This document shows positions 7,775 through 15,738 of a stretch of 36,199 nt of DNA, piece by piece. Numbering within the stretch: position 1 is the stretch's first letter; each line of letters opens with the position of its first letter. The stretch is from JBDTME01 sp964583795 (GTDB lineage Bacteria; Patescibacteriota; Microgenomatia; UBA1400; PJMF01), in NCBI GenBank assembly GCA_964583795.1, contig CAZOWX010000019.1:1-36199 (forward strand). The letters are read 5' to 3'. The position numbers and the translations under genes are program-made. The notes beneath the pieces are model-generated. The model had not been told where the DNA came from, did no database searches, and saw nothing but the letters and a program-made list of their open reading frames with translations.

Positions 7775-9011
7775 TGCGATTATAAAAGAGCATACCATCA
7801 AAACCAAAATAGCCATTTTCATTGGGATTCTACTCTCATTTGTGGTGAGTATCCCTTTTTTCATTTGCAAAGGATACCGTATCTTTCAGCCAGTTGCCTT
7901 GGTAGTACCGCATCATAATATCGTAAAAGCAAAGCGGCTTGAATTTTTACAGCAGATTGCCAAAAAACGGCCAAGCACAAATACGATTGTTTTGATTGCT
8001 CCCGATCACTTTTCACCCTACCAGCATGCACTGACGTATGCCGATCTGACTTGGCATTTATCTGTGGGAGACATTTATTTTCAGTCACAGTGGGGTGAGT
8101 CACTTGAAGCACTGGCAAGCAAGCGAAATGACGTAGTTTCTCAAGATCATGGAATTTTTAACGTCCTAGCAGATATTAAAGTGGTTTGGCCGAATGCCAA
8201 AGTAGTGCCCATCATTATTGGCCAAGAAGCGGAACTTTCACAGCTCAATCCTTTTATTCAACTGTTGACTCAGAAGTGTGACGATCAGTGTGTCGTCATT
8301 GCCTCTGTTGATTTTTCACATTATTTACCCAGTGCTCTTGCCAACATCCATGATGTGAAAAGTATTCGTGCTTTAGAAAACAGTACAGTGGAAGAGCACA
8401 ACACATTGGAAGTGGATAGCAATCAATCGCTGTACGTACTGTCGCAATTCGCTCGACAAAAATCAGCCACAAACTTTCACTTGTTCTCACATACCAACTC
8501 TGGAGAAATTGAACAGATTCGGGATGCTGAAACGACAAGTCACGTGATGGGATGGTATCAACCTGTTTGTTGGTTTTGTGACCAGAAAGCAAACGAGTTT
8601 CAGCGAACCTTTTTGTTGGCTTTGGATCTTCATCAGAAAAGAGATGGGAAAACTGTCGGAGAGCGATTTTTTTATGGTGTGGATGATATCGATTTGCAGC
8701 TCAGTCATGAGCAGCAACTAGGTAGATTGCTCGTGGTTCGACCAAGCATAGAGGCATGTTCAACACTTTCGTTTGAACAGGGAAAGTTAATTGTTGATCT
8801 GTCAAACGAGCTATCAGTTGCTGGAGTGGTTCGAGATGATACTGTCAGCGTGGTGTTTTTGCCATTACAACAAAAAGATGGATCTTCCCAATTACTTACT
8901 GGGAGTGCCAAGACAGAGTATTTTGATCAACTATTTTCCACAGTGTCGATGAATAGTGATGCCAAAGTGATGCAACTTGATATTTATAATGGAATAATTA
9001 CTTTGCAGTAG
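7773..9011 (+). CDS. Membrane-anchored MEMO-like protein (AmmeMemoRadiSam B family)
   Basis: The core matches the MEMO family: VVPHHNIVKAKR, then TIVLIAPDHFSP, and later VIASVDFSHYLP, which carry the conserved histidines and the DFSHY motif. A hydrophobic segment (IAIFIGILLSF with VVSIPFF) precedes it, so the domain is probably held outside the membrane by an N-terminal anchor; about 150 residues of unknown type follow it. MEMO resembles extradiol dioxygenases, but its bacterial reaction is not settled. The start is uncertain. No ATG exists in frame before the core; the first GTG (7842) would cut through the hydrophobic segment, and the TTG codons upstream (7629, 7707) overlap or abut pgl. 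TATAAT at 7769-7774 suggests an mRNA start near 7781, where the frame reads ATA AAA GAG. The interval given is approximate. Confidence 0.75.
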   Translation: MAIIKEHTIKTKIAIFIGILLSFVVSIPFFICKGYRIFQPVALVVPHHNIVKAKRLEFLQQIAKKRPSTNTIVLIAPDHFSPYQHALTYADLTWHLSVGDIYFQSQWGESLEALASKRNDVVSQDHGIFNVLADIKVVWPNAKVVPIIIGQEAELSQLNPFIQLLTQKCDDQCVVIASVDFSHYLPSALANIHDVKSIRALENSTVEEHNTLEVDSNQSLYVLSQFARQKSATNFHLFSHTNSGEIEQIRDAETTSHVMGWYQPVCWFCDQKANEFQRTFLLALDLHQKRDGKTVGERFFYGVDDIDLQLSHEQQLGRLLVVRPSIEACSTLSFEQGKLIVDLSNELSVAGVVRDDTVSVVFLPLQQKDGSSQLLTGSAKTEYFDQLFSTVSMNSDAKVMQLDIYNGIITLQ

Positions 9012-9054
9012 CGCTATGCTATGATCAAAGTATCCAGTTTATGAAAGGCAGTAA

Positions 9055-10854
9055 ATGTCTCAAACTCCAACGCACTCCACTGATGACCAGTTTGAACCAG
9101 ATGATCATCAAAAACCTGTGACTGACTTTTCCGAAACGAGCTTTGCAAAACACCCCGTTTCTGAGCATTCAAGTTCCAAGACATTTATTTCGGGGATCGT
9201 GATGGGAGGAGTATTGGTAGCACTGGCAGCAGTTGGTGTCTTTGCTTTTTTTGTTCAAACGAAAAATACACCTGAGACCAAACCAACTTCAGCTTCACCA
9301 ACGATAGCGATTCAAGCGACACAATCGATCCCAAGTGCTGCTTCTGCTGAGCAATCGGTAACACAGTTAGGGCAACAAACCATAACGTGGCTGGCTCAAC
9401 CAAAAAAAATTGCTACTCCTGATGTCTTTGTGCCATATACCGATGAGTTCACTTTTATGACCGATGAGGCAGAGTGTTATCAAGTCGCAACAGTATCTGA
9501 TGAGTCAATGTTGCTTAGCTGTTATATGAAAATGAATGGGCCAGCATTCGCGGCCCATTTGGTTCGACTGTTACAATCACCGAGTAATGAGTACTCATTT
9601 CTAGGAAACTTTGAAACTGATGATTGGTCAAAGACAGAGCTCACTAAACAACTTTTGCCAAAAGTCAAAGTTGTGAATATGCCGATCGATGAGTTAACTC
9701 CACCTGAATCATTATCCGCGAATGGAGTTCCATTAAAGAAAGGGTTCTACTATGGGTACTTTTTGAGTGATCAAAAAGATCCCCAACTTGTTACCACAAC
9801 AAGTGCTGGAAAACTTTTTTCTACGTATCAGCCTATTCTTGATTCACAGAGTGTATTTGCACGATCGTTATTTTTGGAGTTAAAAGATCACACCATTGTG
9901 CCATACTCCACTAAAGATGCTATTCTCACGGCAGAACGGGTAGCCAAAGTGACGTGGTCAAATGGTCAAGCCAATACGACTGAGTACACCCAGTCCTTAT
10001 TATCGGGATGTAGTTTGACATTAGTAAACTCAACGGCAGTAATACGAAAAGATTCATCGTTGCTGGCAGGAAAAGAAAAAGTGGGAACAGTAACTGCTGG
10101 TGGTGCGGAAATTTTTACCTTTCATGACAACACAAGTGAGTTGGTAAAGGCTCTTTACAACAATTATAAAGTTGGGCGAGATTATCCTGACACCCCAAAA
10201 ACGTTGTCGTTAGCAGAATTTGCCGCAGCACAAACCCACTTTTTATGGCAAGACTCACTCGGTGATTGGCAGATTTTTGCTAGTACTGACTTTGCACCGT
10301 TAGCAGAATGTGGCAAACCAGTGATTTATTTGTATCCAAAGCAAACAACTTCAGTACGTGTCCGAGTTGATGCGGCTATTACCAAAAGTGAGCCAAAGTA
10401 TCCTGATGGTGGATGGCAAGTACTTGCTTATCCTTCTGGAAAACTCGAGTATCAAGGTCAAACTTATCCAAACTTATTTTGGGAAGGGTTGGGAAATGGC
10501 TTTTACCCCAATTATCAAGATCATGGAGAGGTGGTCACACAAGAGCAATTAATCCCGACAGTGAAAGAACAGTTAAAACTACTTGGTCTCAATGAAAAAG
10601 AATCAAGTGATTTCTTGGAGTTTTGGCAGCCGAGATTTCCCCAGACACCCTATACTCGGCTAACTTGGTTGGGAACATCAGAGATGAATGCTTTAGCACC
10701 ACTGACTGTTTCGCCACAACCTGATACGATGATCCGAGTGTTTCTAGAGTTTGAAGGTTTACAGCAACACAAAGTGCTTATTCCTCAACGATTGTCTCAT
10801 CAAAAGCGAGTTGGATTCACCTTGGTTGAGTGGGGTGGATTGCTGCGCAAATAA
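9055..10854 (+). CDS. Membrane-anchored extracellular protein with conserved C-terminal domain
   Basis: A 599-residue protein. A polar Asp/Ser/Thr-rich cytosolic tail of about 48 residues is followed by one membrane helix (ISGIVMGGVLVALAAVGVFAFF), a Thr/Pro/Ser linker and a large outer region. Residues 415-599 start with CGKPVIYLYPKQ and continue with GGWQVLAYPSG, NLFWEG and LLGLNEKESSDFLEFWQPRF. I recall this sequence type as a conserved uncharacterised domain in Patescibacteria and some other bacteria; from sequence alone that cannot be confirmed. AAAGG precedes the ATG by about seven bases. No catalytic motif is evident. A role at the cell envelope is inferred from topology. Confidence 0.78.
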   Translation: MSQTPTHSTDDQFEPDDHQKPVTDFSETSFAKHPVSEHSSSKTFISGIVMGGVLVALAAVGVFAFFVQTKNTPETKPTSASPTIAIQATQSIPSAASAEQSVTQLGQQTITWLAQPKKIATPDVFVPYTDEFTFMTDEAECYQVATVSDESMLLSCYMKMNGPAFAAHLVRLLQSPSNEYSFLGNFETDDWSKTELTKQLLPKVKVVNMPIDELTPPESLSANGVPLKKGFYYGYFLSDQKDPQLVTTTSAGKLFSTYQPILDSQSVFARSLFLELKDHTIVPYSTKDAILTAERVAKVTWSNGQANTTEYTQSLLSGCSLTLVNSTAVIRKDSSLLAGKEKVGTVTAGGAEIFTFHDNTSELVKALYNNYKVGRDYPDTPKTLSLAEFAAAQTHFLWQDSLGDWQIFASTDFAPLAECGKPVIYLYPKQTTSVRVRVDAAITKSEPKYPDGGWQVLAYPSGKLEYQGQTYPNLFWEGLGNGFYPNYQDHGEVVTQEQLIPTVKEQLKLLGLNEKESSDFLEFWQPRFPQTPYTRLTWLGTSEMNALAPLTVSPQPDTMIRVFLEFEGLQQHKVLIPQRLSHQKRVGFTLVEWGGLLRK

Positions 10855-10961
10855 CTTGATGAAATGTTATTTCGCAACAAGTCTAGTGTATGTACCTTCG
10901 AATTGTTTTGAGTAGTAGTTGATCTATTCACAAGAGCGTGTTGACACAGTAATATAGAACA

Positions 10962-12449
10962 ATGTCTATGAAGAAAATCCACGAACCGCTCACTATTTTT
11001 TTAATTGGTGTCACCGGAGATCTTGCCAAGAAAAAGATTCTCAAAGCGGTGTACCAGTTGTTTGAAAAAGATTTGTTACCTGAGCCATTCACCCTCATTG
11101 GAAATGCTCGAAGAGCGATGAGTCGTGAAGAGTTTCAGGAGTATGTCAGATCTGTTGTGACACCTCAAAACAGTTCAGTGTGGCAACGATTTGCACAGTG
11201 TTTATATTATGTTGCTGGTGATGCTGCTCAATCAGAGACCTTTCAGGCAATTCGCCAACTTCACTCGACGCTCGAAGCGGCACATCATTGCGGCAACCAC
11301 ATGTGGTACGTGGCCACTTTGCCAACGCTGTACCTCGACATTGTGCGTAACTTAAAAGAGTTGCGACTCCATAGTACTGAGTGTGGTTGGACAAAATTAC
11401 TGATTGAAAAACCATTTGGTACCGATTTGCAGTCAGCCCAAAAACTCAACCACGAGTTGATGGAGGTATTTACTGAAGAGCAAATTTATCGTATTGATCA
11501 TTATCTTGGGAAAGAGACGGTGCAAAATGTCTTGGCCTTTCGTTTTGCTAACGGGTTGTTTGAACATCTTTGGAGCAATAAGTACATTGATCACATTCAA
11601 GTGACATCAGGTGAAACGTTTGGCATAGCTGGAAGAGAGCAATTCTATGATGAGACTGGTGCAGTTCGTGATGTGGTGCAAAACCATTTGTTACAAATGA
11701 TTGCCGTGACGCTGATGGAAGAGCCAAAGAGTTTGCACTCGGCTGACATTCGTGCACAAAGGGCTGCGCTACTAGAGCAAGTGGGATGTGTCCGTGGCAC
11801 AGGATATGCTGACAATATCCGTTTTGGTCAATATGCAGTTGGGAAAGTTGATGGTCAGACGGTGAAGGCATACACTCAGGAAAATGAACTCTTGAAAAAT
11901 TCTGAAACAGAAACCGCGGTTGCAGTCAAATTGCGAATCGACAATGATCGTTGGGATGGCGTGCCAGTGTATGTGCGTGCTGGCAAACGTTTTGCACAAA
12001 CTGTTTTAGAAATTTCGGTCCAGTTTAAAAACCCCAGTAATTCAATGTTCAAAGATATCCCCTTAGGACCTGAACCGAACGTATTAACGTTTCGTTTTCA
12101 ACCCAATGAAGGAATTATTTTAGAGTTGTTTGTGAAAAAACCGGGTCATGGAATTGAACTTGATGAAGTACCAATGTCTTTTTGCTATCACAATCAATAC
12201 CAGATGGATTTTGTGGAGGCATATGAACGGCTCATCCATGACGCGAGTATGAGTGATCCCACTCTGTTTCCAACGGCTTCTGGGATTGAATCTTCATGGA
12301 AAATTGTGGATGCCCTGCTTGAGTATAAAAAACAAGCAAAGCCAGAGTTGTACCCGTCAGGGAGTTGGGGACCACACTCATTTGATCAGCTGATTGAGCG
12401 TGATGGTCGCAAGTGGCTCGAACCGAATATGGCAGCGTGTCGGTTGTAG
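10962..12449 (+). CDS. zwf: Glucose-6-phosphate 1-dehydrogenase
   Basis: A 495-residue protein of normal family length. It oxidises glucose 6-phosphate to 6-phosphogluconolactone with NAD(P)+, the entry step of the oxidative pentose phosphate pathway. The N-terminal nucleotide loop is GVTGDLAKKK (residues 16-25). LIEKPFGTD and the active-site RIDHYLGKE (near residue 178) are intact. The C-terminal half includes VPVYVRAGKRF, which contacts the sugar phosphate. The ATG at 10962 is followed by a second in-frame ATG at 10968. No ribosome site is seen; TAATAT at 10950-10955 ends six bases before the ATG. pgl lies 3.3 kb upstream on the other strand and gnd 1.3 kb downstream. Confidence 0.95.
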   Translation: MSMKKIHEPLTIFLIGVTGDLAKKKILKAVYQLFEKDLLPEPFTLIGNARRAMSREEFQEYVRSVVTPQNSSVWQRFAQCLYYVAGDAAQSETFQAIRQLHSTLEAAHHCGNHMWYVATLPTLYLDIVRNLKELRLHSTECGWTKLLIEKPFGTDLQSAQKLNHELMEVFTEEQIYRIDHYLGKETVQNVLAFRFANGLFEHLWSNKYIDHIQVTSGETFGIAGREQFYDETGAVRDVVQNHLLQMIAVTLMEEPKSLHSADIRAQRAALLEQVGCVRGTGYADNIRFGQYAVGKVDGQTVKAYTQENELLKNSETETAVAVKLRIDNDRWDGVPVYVRAGKRFAQTVLEISVQFKNPSNSMFKDIPLGPEPNVLTFRFQPNEGIILELFVKKPGHGIELDEVPMSFCYHNQYQMDFVEAYERLIHDASMSDPTLFPTASGIESSWKIVDALLEYKKQAKPELYPSGSWGPHSFDQLIERDGRKWLEPNMAACRL

Positions 12450-12672
12450 TAGTCAGTGGTCAGAAGTCAGATTTCAGTGTACAAAAGTGCAGAGGTTAAC
12501 AATAGTGTTGTTGAGTTATTGTGTAGTTAGGTTGTTGTGATGCATATCACTGATAATAAACCCTGCCAACAACGCAACCACACAACCACATAACAACCTG
12601 CCTCACCGGCAGGCAGGCCTAACCACACAGCAACTGTCTTTTTGATTTAGGTGCTAAAAAAAGGATTTATAT
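12450..12672. repeat. Intergenic stretch with GTTGTTG-type inverted repeat and CCTGCC hairpin
   Basis: This gap holds no gene. AGTAGTCAGTGGTCAGAAGT-like sequence begins at the zwf stop. An imperfect long inverted repeat follows: left arm 12506-12538 (GTTGTTGAG to GTTGTTGTG) and right arm 12567-12597 (CAACAACGCAACCACACAAC onward). A perfect 6-bp hairpin CCTGCC/GGCAGG with a five-base loop sits at 12597-12613. Related GTTGTTG/CAACAAC copies occur near 16592, 24600 and 36087. Confidence 0.7.
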
Positions 12673-13284
12673 ATGAGCCAAAAGCCCTTTACCATTGTTT
12701 GCCTTGGTGATTCGATCACCTGCAACTGGAATGAAAAAAGTTATGTTGATTATTGGCAACAGCTTTTCGATAAACAGAAAGAATCGGTTAATGTGATTGG
12801 AGCTGGCATTAATGGTGAGACTGCACAAGATGGCTATTATCGTCTCGATCGTGATGTGATTACCTACCAGCCCGATTTAGTAACAATCATGTTTGGCCAC
12901 AATGATGCAGATCCACCACGCAACATTTCACCAGTTTTATTTGCGAATTATCTGCGAAAGATTATCAACTATTTACAACACAACTCGAAAGCGAACATTT
13001 GGTTGCTGACTCCGAATCAATTAGGTGATGAACAGTACAACCAGCGTTATGAACCGTATGTAGAAATGATCAAACAAGCTTGTGCTGACAAAAAAGTTTA
13101 TTTTGTGGATTTGTTTGACGTTTTTTCAGATCAGAATCTTGATGATATTTTTACCTACTCTATTGCGTCAAGTTATATTCGAGGTGAGGGCAAAGATTGG
13201 ATCCATCCAAATCAGCAAGGTCAAGAACTGATTGCTCAAAAACTGCTAATAGAATTTAAAGCTCAATTTGATCAGACGAAGTGA
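12673..13284 (+). CDS. SGNH/GDSL-family hydrolase
   Basis: A 203-residue single-domain protein with the four SGNH blocks: VCLGDSIT near residue 11 (nucleophile Ser), GINGETA with the block II glycine, FGHNDADP with the block III Asn, and DWIHPNQQG near residue 174 with the catalytic Asp-x-x-His. Family members are esterases, lipases, acyl-protein thioesterases or deacetylases. No signal peptide is present, so the protein is predicted cytosolic; the substrate cannot be deduced. AAAGGA lies about eight bases before the ATG. The next gene starts 19 bases after the stop and may be co-transcribed. Confidence 0.88.
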   Translation: MSQKPFTIVCLGDSITCNWNEKSYVDYWQQLFDKQKESVNVIGAGINGETAQDGYYRLDRDVITYQPDLVTIMFGHNDADPPRNISPVLFANYLRKIINYLQHNSKANIWLLTPNQLGDEQYNQRYEPYVEMIKQACADKKVYFVDLFDVFSDQNLDDIFTYSIASSYIRGEGKDWIHPNQQGQELIAQKLLIEFKAQFDQTK

Positions 13285-13302
13285 AACTGATATCTTGGAG
13301 GT

Positions 13303-13728
13303 ATGAAGAAACAGAAAGCAAAACAAATACTCAATACACATCGTATTCGCAGAATTCTATTGATCTGTTTGGTTGTTATAGCGGTAATTGTCATTCTTCC
13401 AAAACTACTGCTGTTTGTGATGAGAAAGAGGATTGTTGTTAGCAAACAGGTTAATTTAGAAGAAGCGATAGAATCGCTCAAGAAGTCGTATACGATTGGA
13501 GTGTGTCAAAACGGTGATGTGGAGTTTACTCCAGGTATCCATTTAATGGATGGGTCAACATTTACATATGACTCAGAGGGGTATTTATTGTGGGGATGGG
13601 ATATTTTGGGACAAAGAGAGACGTATAGTTTTAGAGGAATAAAACGAATTATTACTGGAAAAAAAATTGGTTGCGAACTATCAGAAGTTGAGTTCTATCG
13701 GAATGAAAAAATGAAAACGTTTTTTTAA
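13303..13728 (+). CDS. Small single-pass membrane protein
   Basis: A 141-residue protein. A strongly basic N-terminus (MKKQKAKQILNTHRIRR) precedes one membrane helix (about residues 18-40, ILLICLVVIAVIVILPKLLLFV). The remaining 100 residues are polar and beta-prone and probably lie outside the cell by the positive-inside rule. A strong GGAGG ribosome site sits immediately upstream of the ATG, one of the clearest in the window, with very tight spacing. No domain is recognised. The gene lies between the SGNH hydrolase gene (19-base gap) and gnd (45-base gap) on the same strand. Confidence 0.7.
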   Translation: MKKQKAKQILNTHRIRRILLICLVVIAVIVILPKLLLFVMRKRIVVSKQVNLEEAIESLKKSYTIGVCQNGDVEFTPGIHLMDGSTFTYDSEGYLLWGWDILGQRETYSFRGIKRIITGKKIGCELSEVEFYRNEKMKTFF

Positions 13729-13773
13729 TTATAGAAAGCAAAAAGTACCTTAATAAATAGTGAAGGGTAAAAT

Positions 13774-14679
13774 ATGCAACTTGGGTACATGGGTCTTGGC
13801 AAAATGGGCAAAAATATGGTGCTTCATTTGCTTGATAAGGGGCATCAAATCGTAGCGTGGAATCGCTCTCCTGAACCAAGAGAGGAAGTGGCTCAAGCAG
13901 GGGCATTGAGTGTGGAGAGTGTTGAAGAGTTGGTGTCGAAACTGAGCGCTCCCAGAGTAGTGTGGCTGATGTTGCCCTCCGGTGAGGTGACACGTCAAAT
14001 GATTTTAACCTTGGCAACATTGTTAAGTCCTGGAGATGTATTGATTGATGGGAGCAACAACCACTATCAGCAGACTCTGGAACACTCTCAAATATTGAGT
14101 ACAAAAAGTATTCAATTTCTCGATGCAGGAGTCTCTGGGGGGCCGTCAGGTGCCAGGAATGGGGCCTGTGTGATGATTGGTGGAGAAGAGTCGGTGTACA
14201 AGAAGCTGGAACCATTGTTTAAAGACATTGCTGCACCAGATGCATATCAATTTTTTCCAGGAAGTGGTGCGGGTCATTTTGTGAAAATGGTGCACAACGG
14301 GATTGAGTATGGGATGATGCAAGCCATCGGTGAAGGGTTTGAGGTATTGAAAAAATCACAGTTTAATCTTGATTTAGCGAACGTGGCCAAAATCTATAAC
14401 AATCAGAGCGTAATTACTTCACGATTAATTGGTTGGTTAATGTCTGGTTATCAAAAACACGGTTCTGAACTTGAGGGAATTTCTGGTTCGATTGGTCAAA
14501 ATGGTGAAGGGAAATGGACAGTAGAAGTAGCAAGAGACATGGGTATTCCTGTTCCTGTGATCGAGGCAGCATTGCAGTACCGGTTTGATTCAACGAATAA
14601 TCCCAGTTACACCGGACAAGTGGTGTCAGTGCTTCGAAATGAGTTTGGGGGACATGAGGTGGGGGGGGGAAATTCCTAG
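13774..14679 (+). CDS. gnd: 6-phosphogluconate dehydrogenase, decarboxylating (short YqeC/GntZ type)
   Basis: A 301-residue protein. It oxidatively decarboxylates 6-phosphogluconate to ribulose 5-phosphate. It has the N-terminal dinucleotide fold GYMGLGKMGKNM, AWNRSPE (an Asn-Arg after strand 2), substrate motif DAGVSGGPSGARNG near residue 119, and the catalytic HFVKMVHNGIEYGMMQ near residue 168. The length fits the approximately 300-residue class and not the 470-residue class, which has a longer C-terminal domain. A GAAGGG ribosome site lies six bases before the ATG. The last codons run through nine consecutive Gs (14661-14669), where loss of one G would put the frame into the kinase-like gene that follows. 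Confidence 0.92.
   Translation: MQLGYMGLGKMGKNMVLHLLDKGHQIVAWNRSPEPREEVAQAGALSVESVEELVSKLSAPRVVWLMLPSGEVTRQMILTLATLLSPGDVLIDGSNNHYQQTLEHSQILSTKSIQFLDAGVSGGPSGARNGACVMIGGEESVYKKLEPLFKDIAAPDAYQFFPGSGAGHFVKMVHNGIEYGMMQAIGEGFEVLKKSQFNLDLANVAKIYNNQSVITSRLIGWLMSGYQKHGSELEGISGSIGQNGEGKWTVEVARDMGIPVPVIEAALQYRFDSTNNPSYTGQVVSVLRNEFGGHEVGGGNS
14661..14669 (+). repeat. Nine-G homopolymer at the end of gnd
   Basis: Nine consecutive Gs encode part of the C-terminal GGG of the dehydrogenase. Runs this long are prone to replication slippage and to sequencing error. A one-base contraction shifts the gnd frame into the frame of the kinase-like gene with no stop in between. Confidence 0.9.
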
Positions 14680-14689
14680 AAGTAAACCA

Positions 14690-15727
14690 ATGTTTGACAA
14701 AGCCCCGATTAAACCAATTGAGTCCAAGAAGTTAGCAGAGAATTACTCCTTGTTAAGGAGTCCGGATTTACCGGTAAAGTTTCCTCCTCGGTATTTAGTT
14801 GAGTTGAAAGATCCTCCAGGTATTTTTAGAAAGTTATCTGCATACAATTTTGAGGCAACCACTCTCATCTATCATGGGATTGATCGAATGACCGATTTGC
14901 CAGTTACGATGAAGTTCACTGCTTGTCGGTCAATTGATAGTGATTTTTCTGAAATGTTGCGTAACGCTGCTAAAGCAGAGGGTTTTATTCAGCGCTTGCA
15001 ACCAAAGGGAGCATTACCAATTTCAAGACACTTTACCTTAGATGAATTGCCGGCTTGGTTAGAGTCTCAACTGCCTCGAATTTCTGATGGTCATTGGCAA
15101 GTATTTGTTTCAATTATGCCTCGTATTGATTCAGAAAAATTTCTTGATCAGATGATTCAAAAAGGAACTATTCCATTTGATCAAGCGATTCGTATTGGAA
15201 ATAATCTAGCCAGAGTAATCGATGAACAAGCACACTTTCCTGTGGAATACAACGGGAAAAAATATACTGGGATTTATCAAAATGACATCAAGCCAAATAA
15301 CATAATTGTTGAGTCCGATGACGAAGTGAAGTTGCTGGATTATGGGAACTGTAATTTGACGGGTAATACAGGAGTTGGCACTTTAGGGTATTGTCACCCA
15401 AGGCAGCTAGAAGATCTTAATTTAGTGCCAAACCTTATTACCAATACATATTCATTTATTATTACGATGTATCAGGTAATTACTGGTGAAAAATTATTTT
15501 TTAAGAAAAAATCAGAAACAATGAAAGAGTTTGTAGCACGCAGAAAGGAGACACGCAATTTGCGTGAAACTAAAGCCAATACGCTTAAAACTGTGCTTGA
15601 ACAACAAGGGATTTCTCCTGAACCTATTCTGGCAGCGTTCAACCAAGGATTAAATCCAGACCAAGGATTTAACTCACCTGTTGCTTTCATGAGGGCTTTG
15701 TCGTATGCGACACAAAAGCAACTCTAA
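14690..15727 (+). CDS. Protein kinase-like protein
   Basis: A 345-residue protein from ATG 14690. Key residues of the eukaryote-like Ser/Thr kinase fold are present: Lys75 in VTMKF (VAIK motif), a catalytic loop QNDIKPNNI (Asp199, Lys201, Asn204) and the metal-binding LLDYGN (Asp217, DYG for DFG). GTLGYCHPRQLED matches the activation segment and the APE region. The HRD histidine and arginine are replaced by Gln-Asn. The glycine-rich loop is unclear. No membrane segment or sensor domain is seen, so it is a cytosolic kinase or a kinase-fold phosphotransferase. The frame stays open upstream to 14585 inside gnd, but 14690 lies 10 bases after the gnd stop, which is the natural start. Confidence 0.78.
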   Translation: MFDKAPIKPIESKKLAENYSLLRSPDLPVKFPPRYLVELKDPPGIFRKLSAYNFEATTLIYHGIDRMTDLPVTMKFTACRSIDSDFSEMLRNAAKAEGFIQRLQPKGALPISRHFTLDELPAWLESQLPRISDGHWQVFVSIMPRIDSEKFLDQMIQKGTIPFDQAIRIGNNLARVIDEQAHFPVEYNGKKYTGIYQNDIKPNNIIVESDDEVKLLDYGNCNLTGNTGVGTLGYCHPRQLEDLNLVPNLITNTYSFIITMYQVITGEKLFFKKKSETMKEFVARRKETRNLRETKANTLKTVLEQQGISPEPILAAFNQGLNPDQGFNSPVAFMRALSYATQKQL

Positions 15728-15738
15728 GCAAATAAACT

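Noticed and set aside
10941..10946. TTGACA as the -35 box of zwf
   Set aside because: At 16-18 bases the matching -10 would fall inside the coding sequence. The nearest AT-rich hexamer is only three bases away.
13652..14215. Long reverse-strand frame across the start of gnd
   Set aside because: A shadow of gnd in the opposite frame, with Cys/His-rich nonsense composition.
14585..14689. N-terminal extension of the kinase-like protein inside gnd
   Set aside because: The extension overlaps the well-conserved gnd end and has no ribosome site. ATG 14690 just after the gnd stop is more natural, although the overlap matters for the slippage idea.
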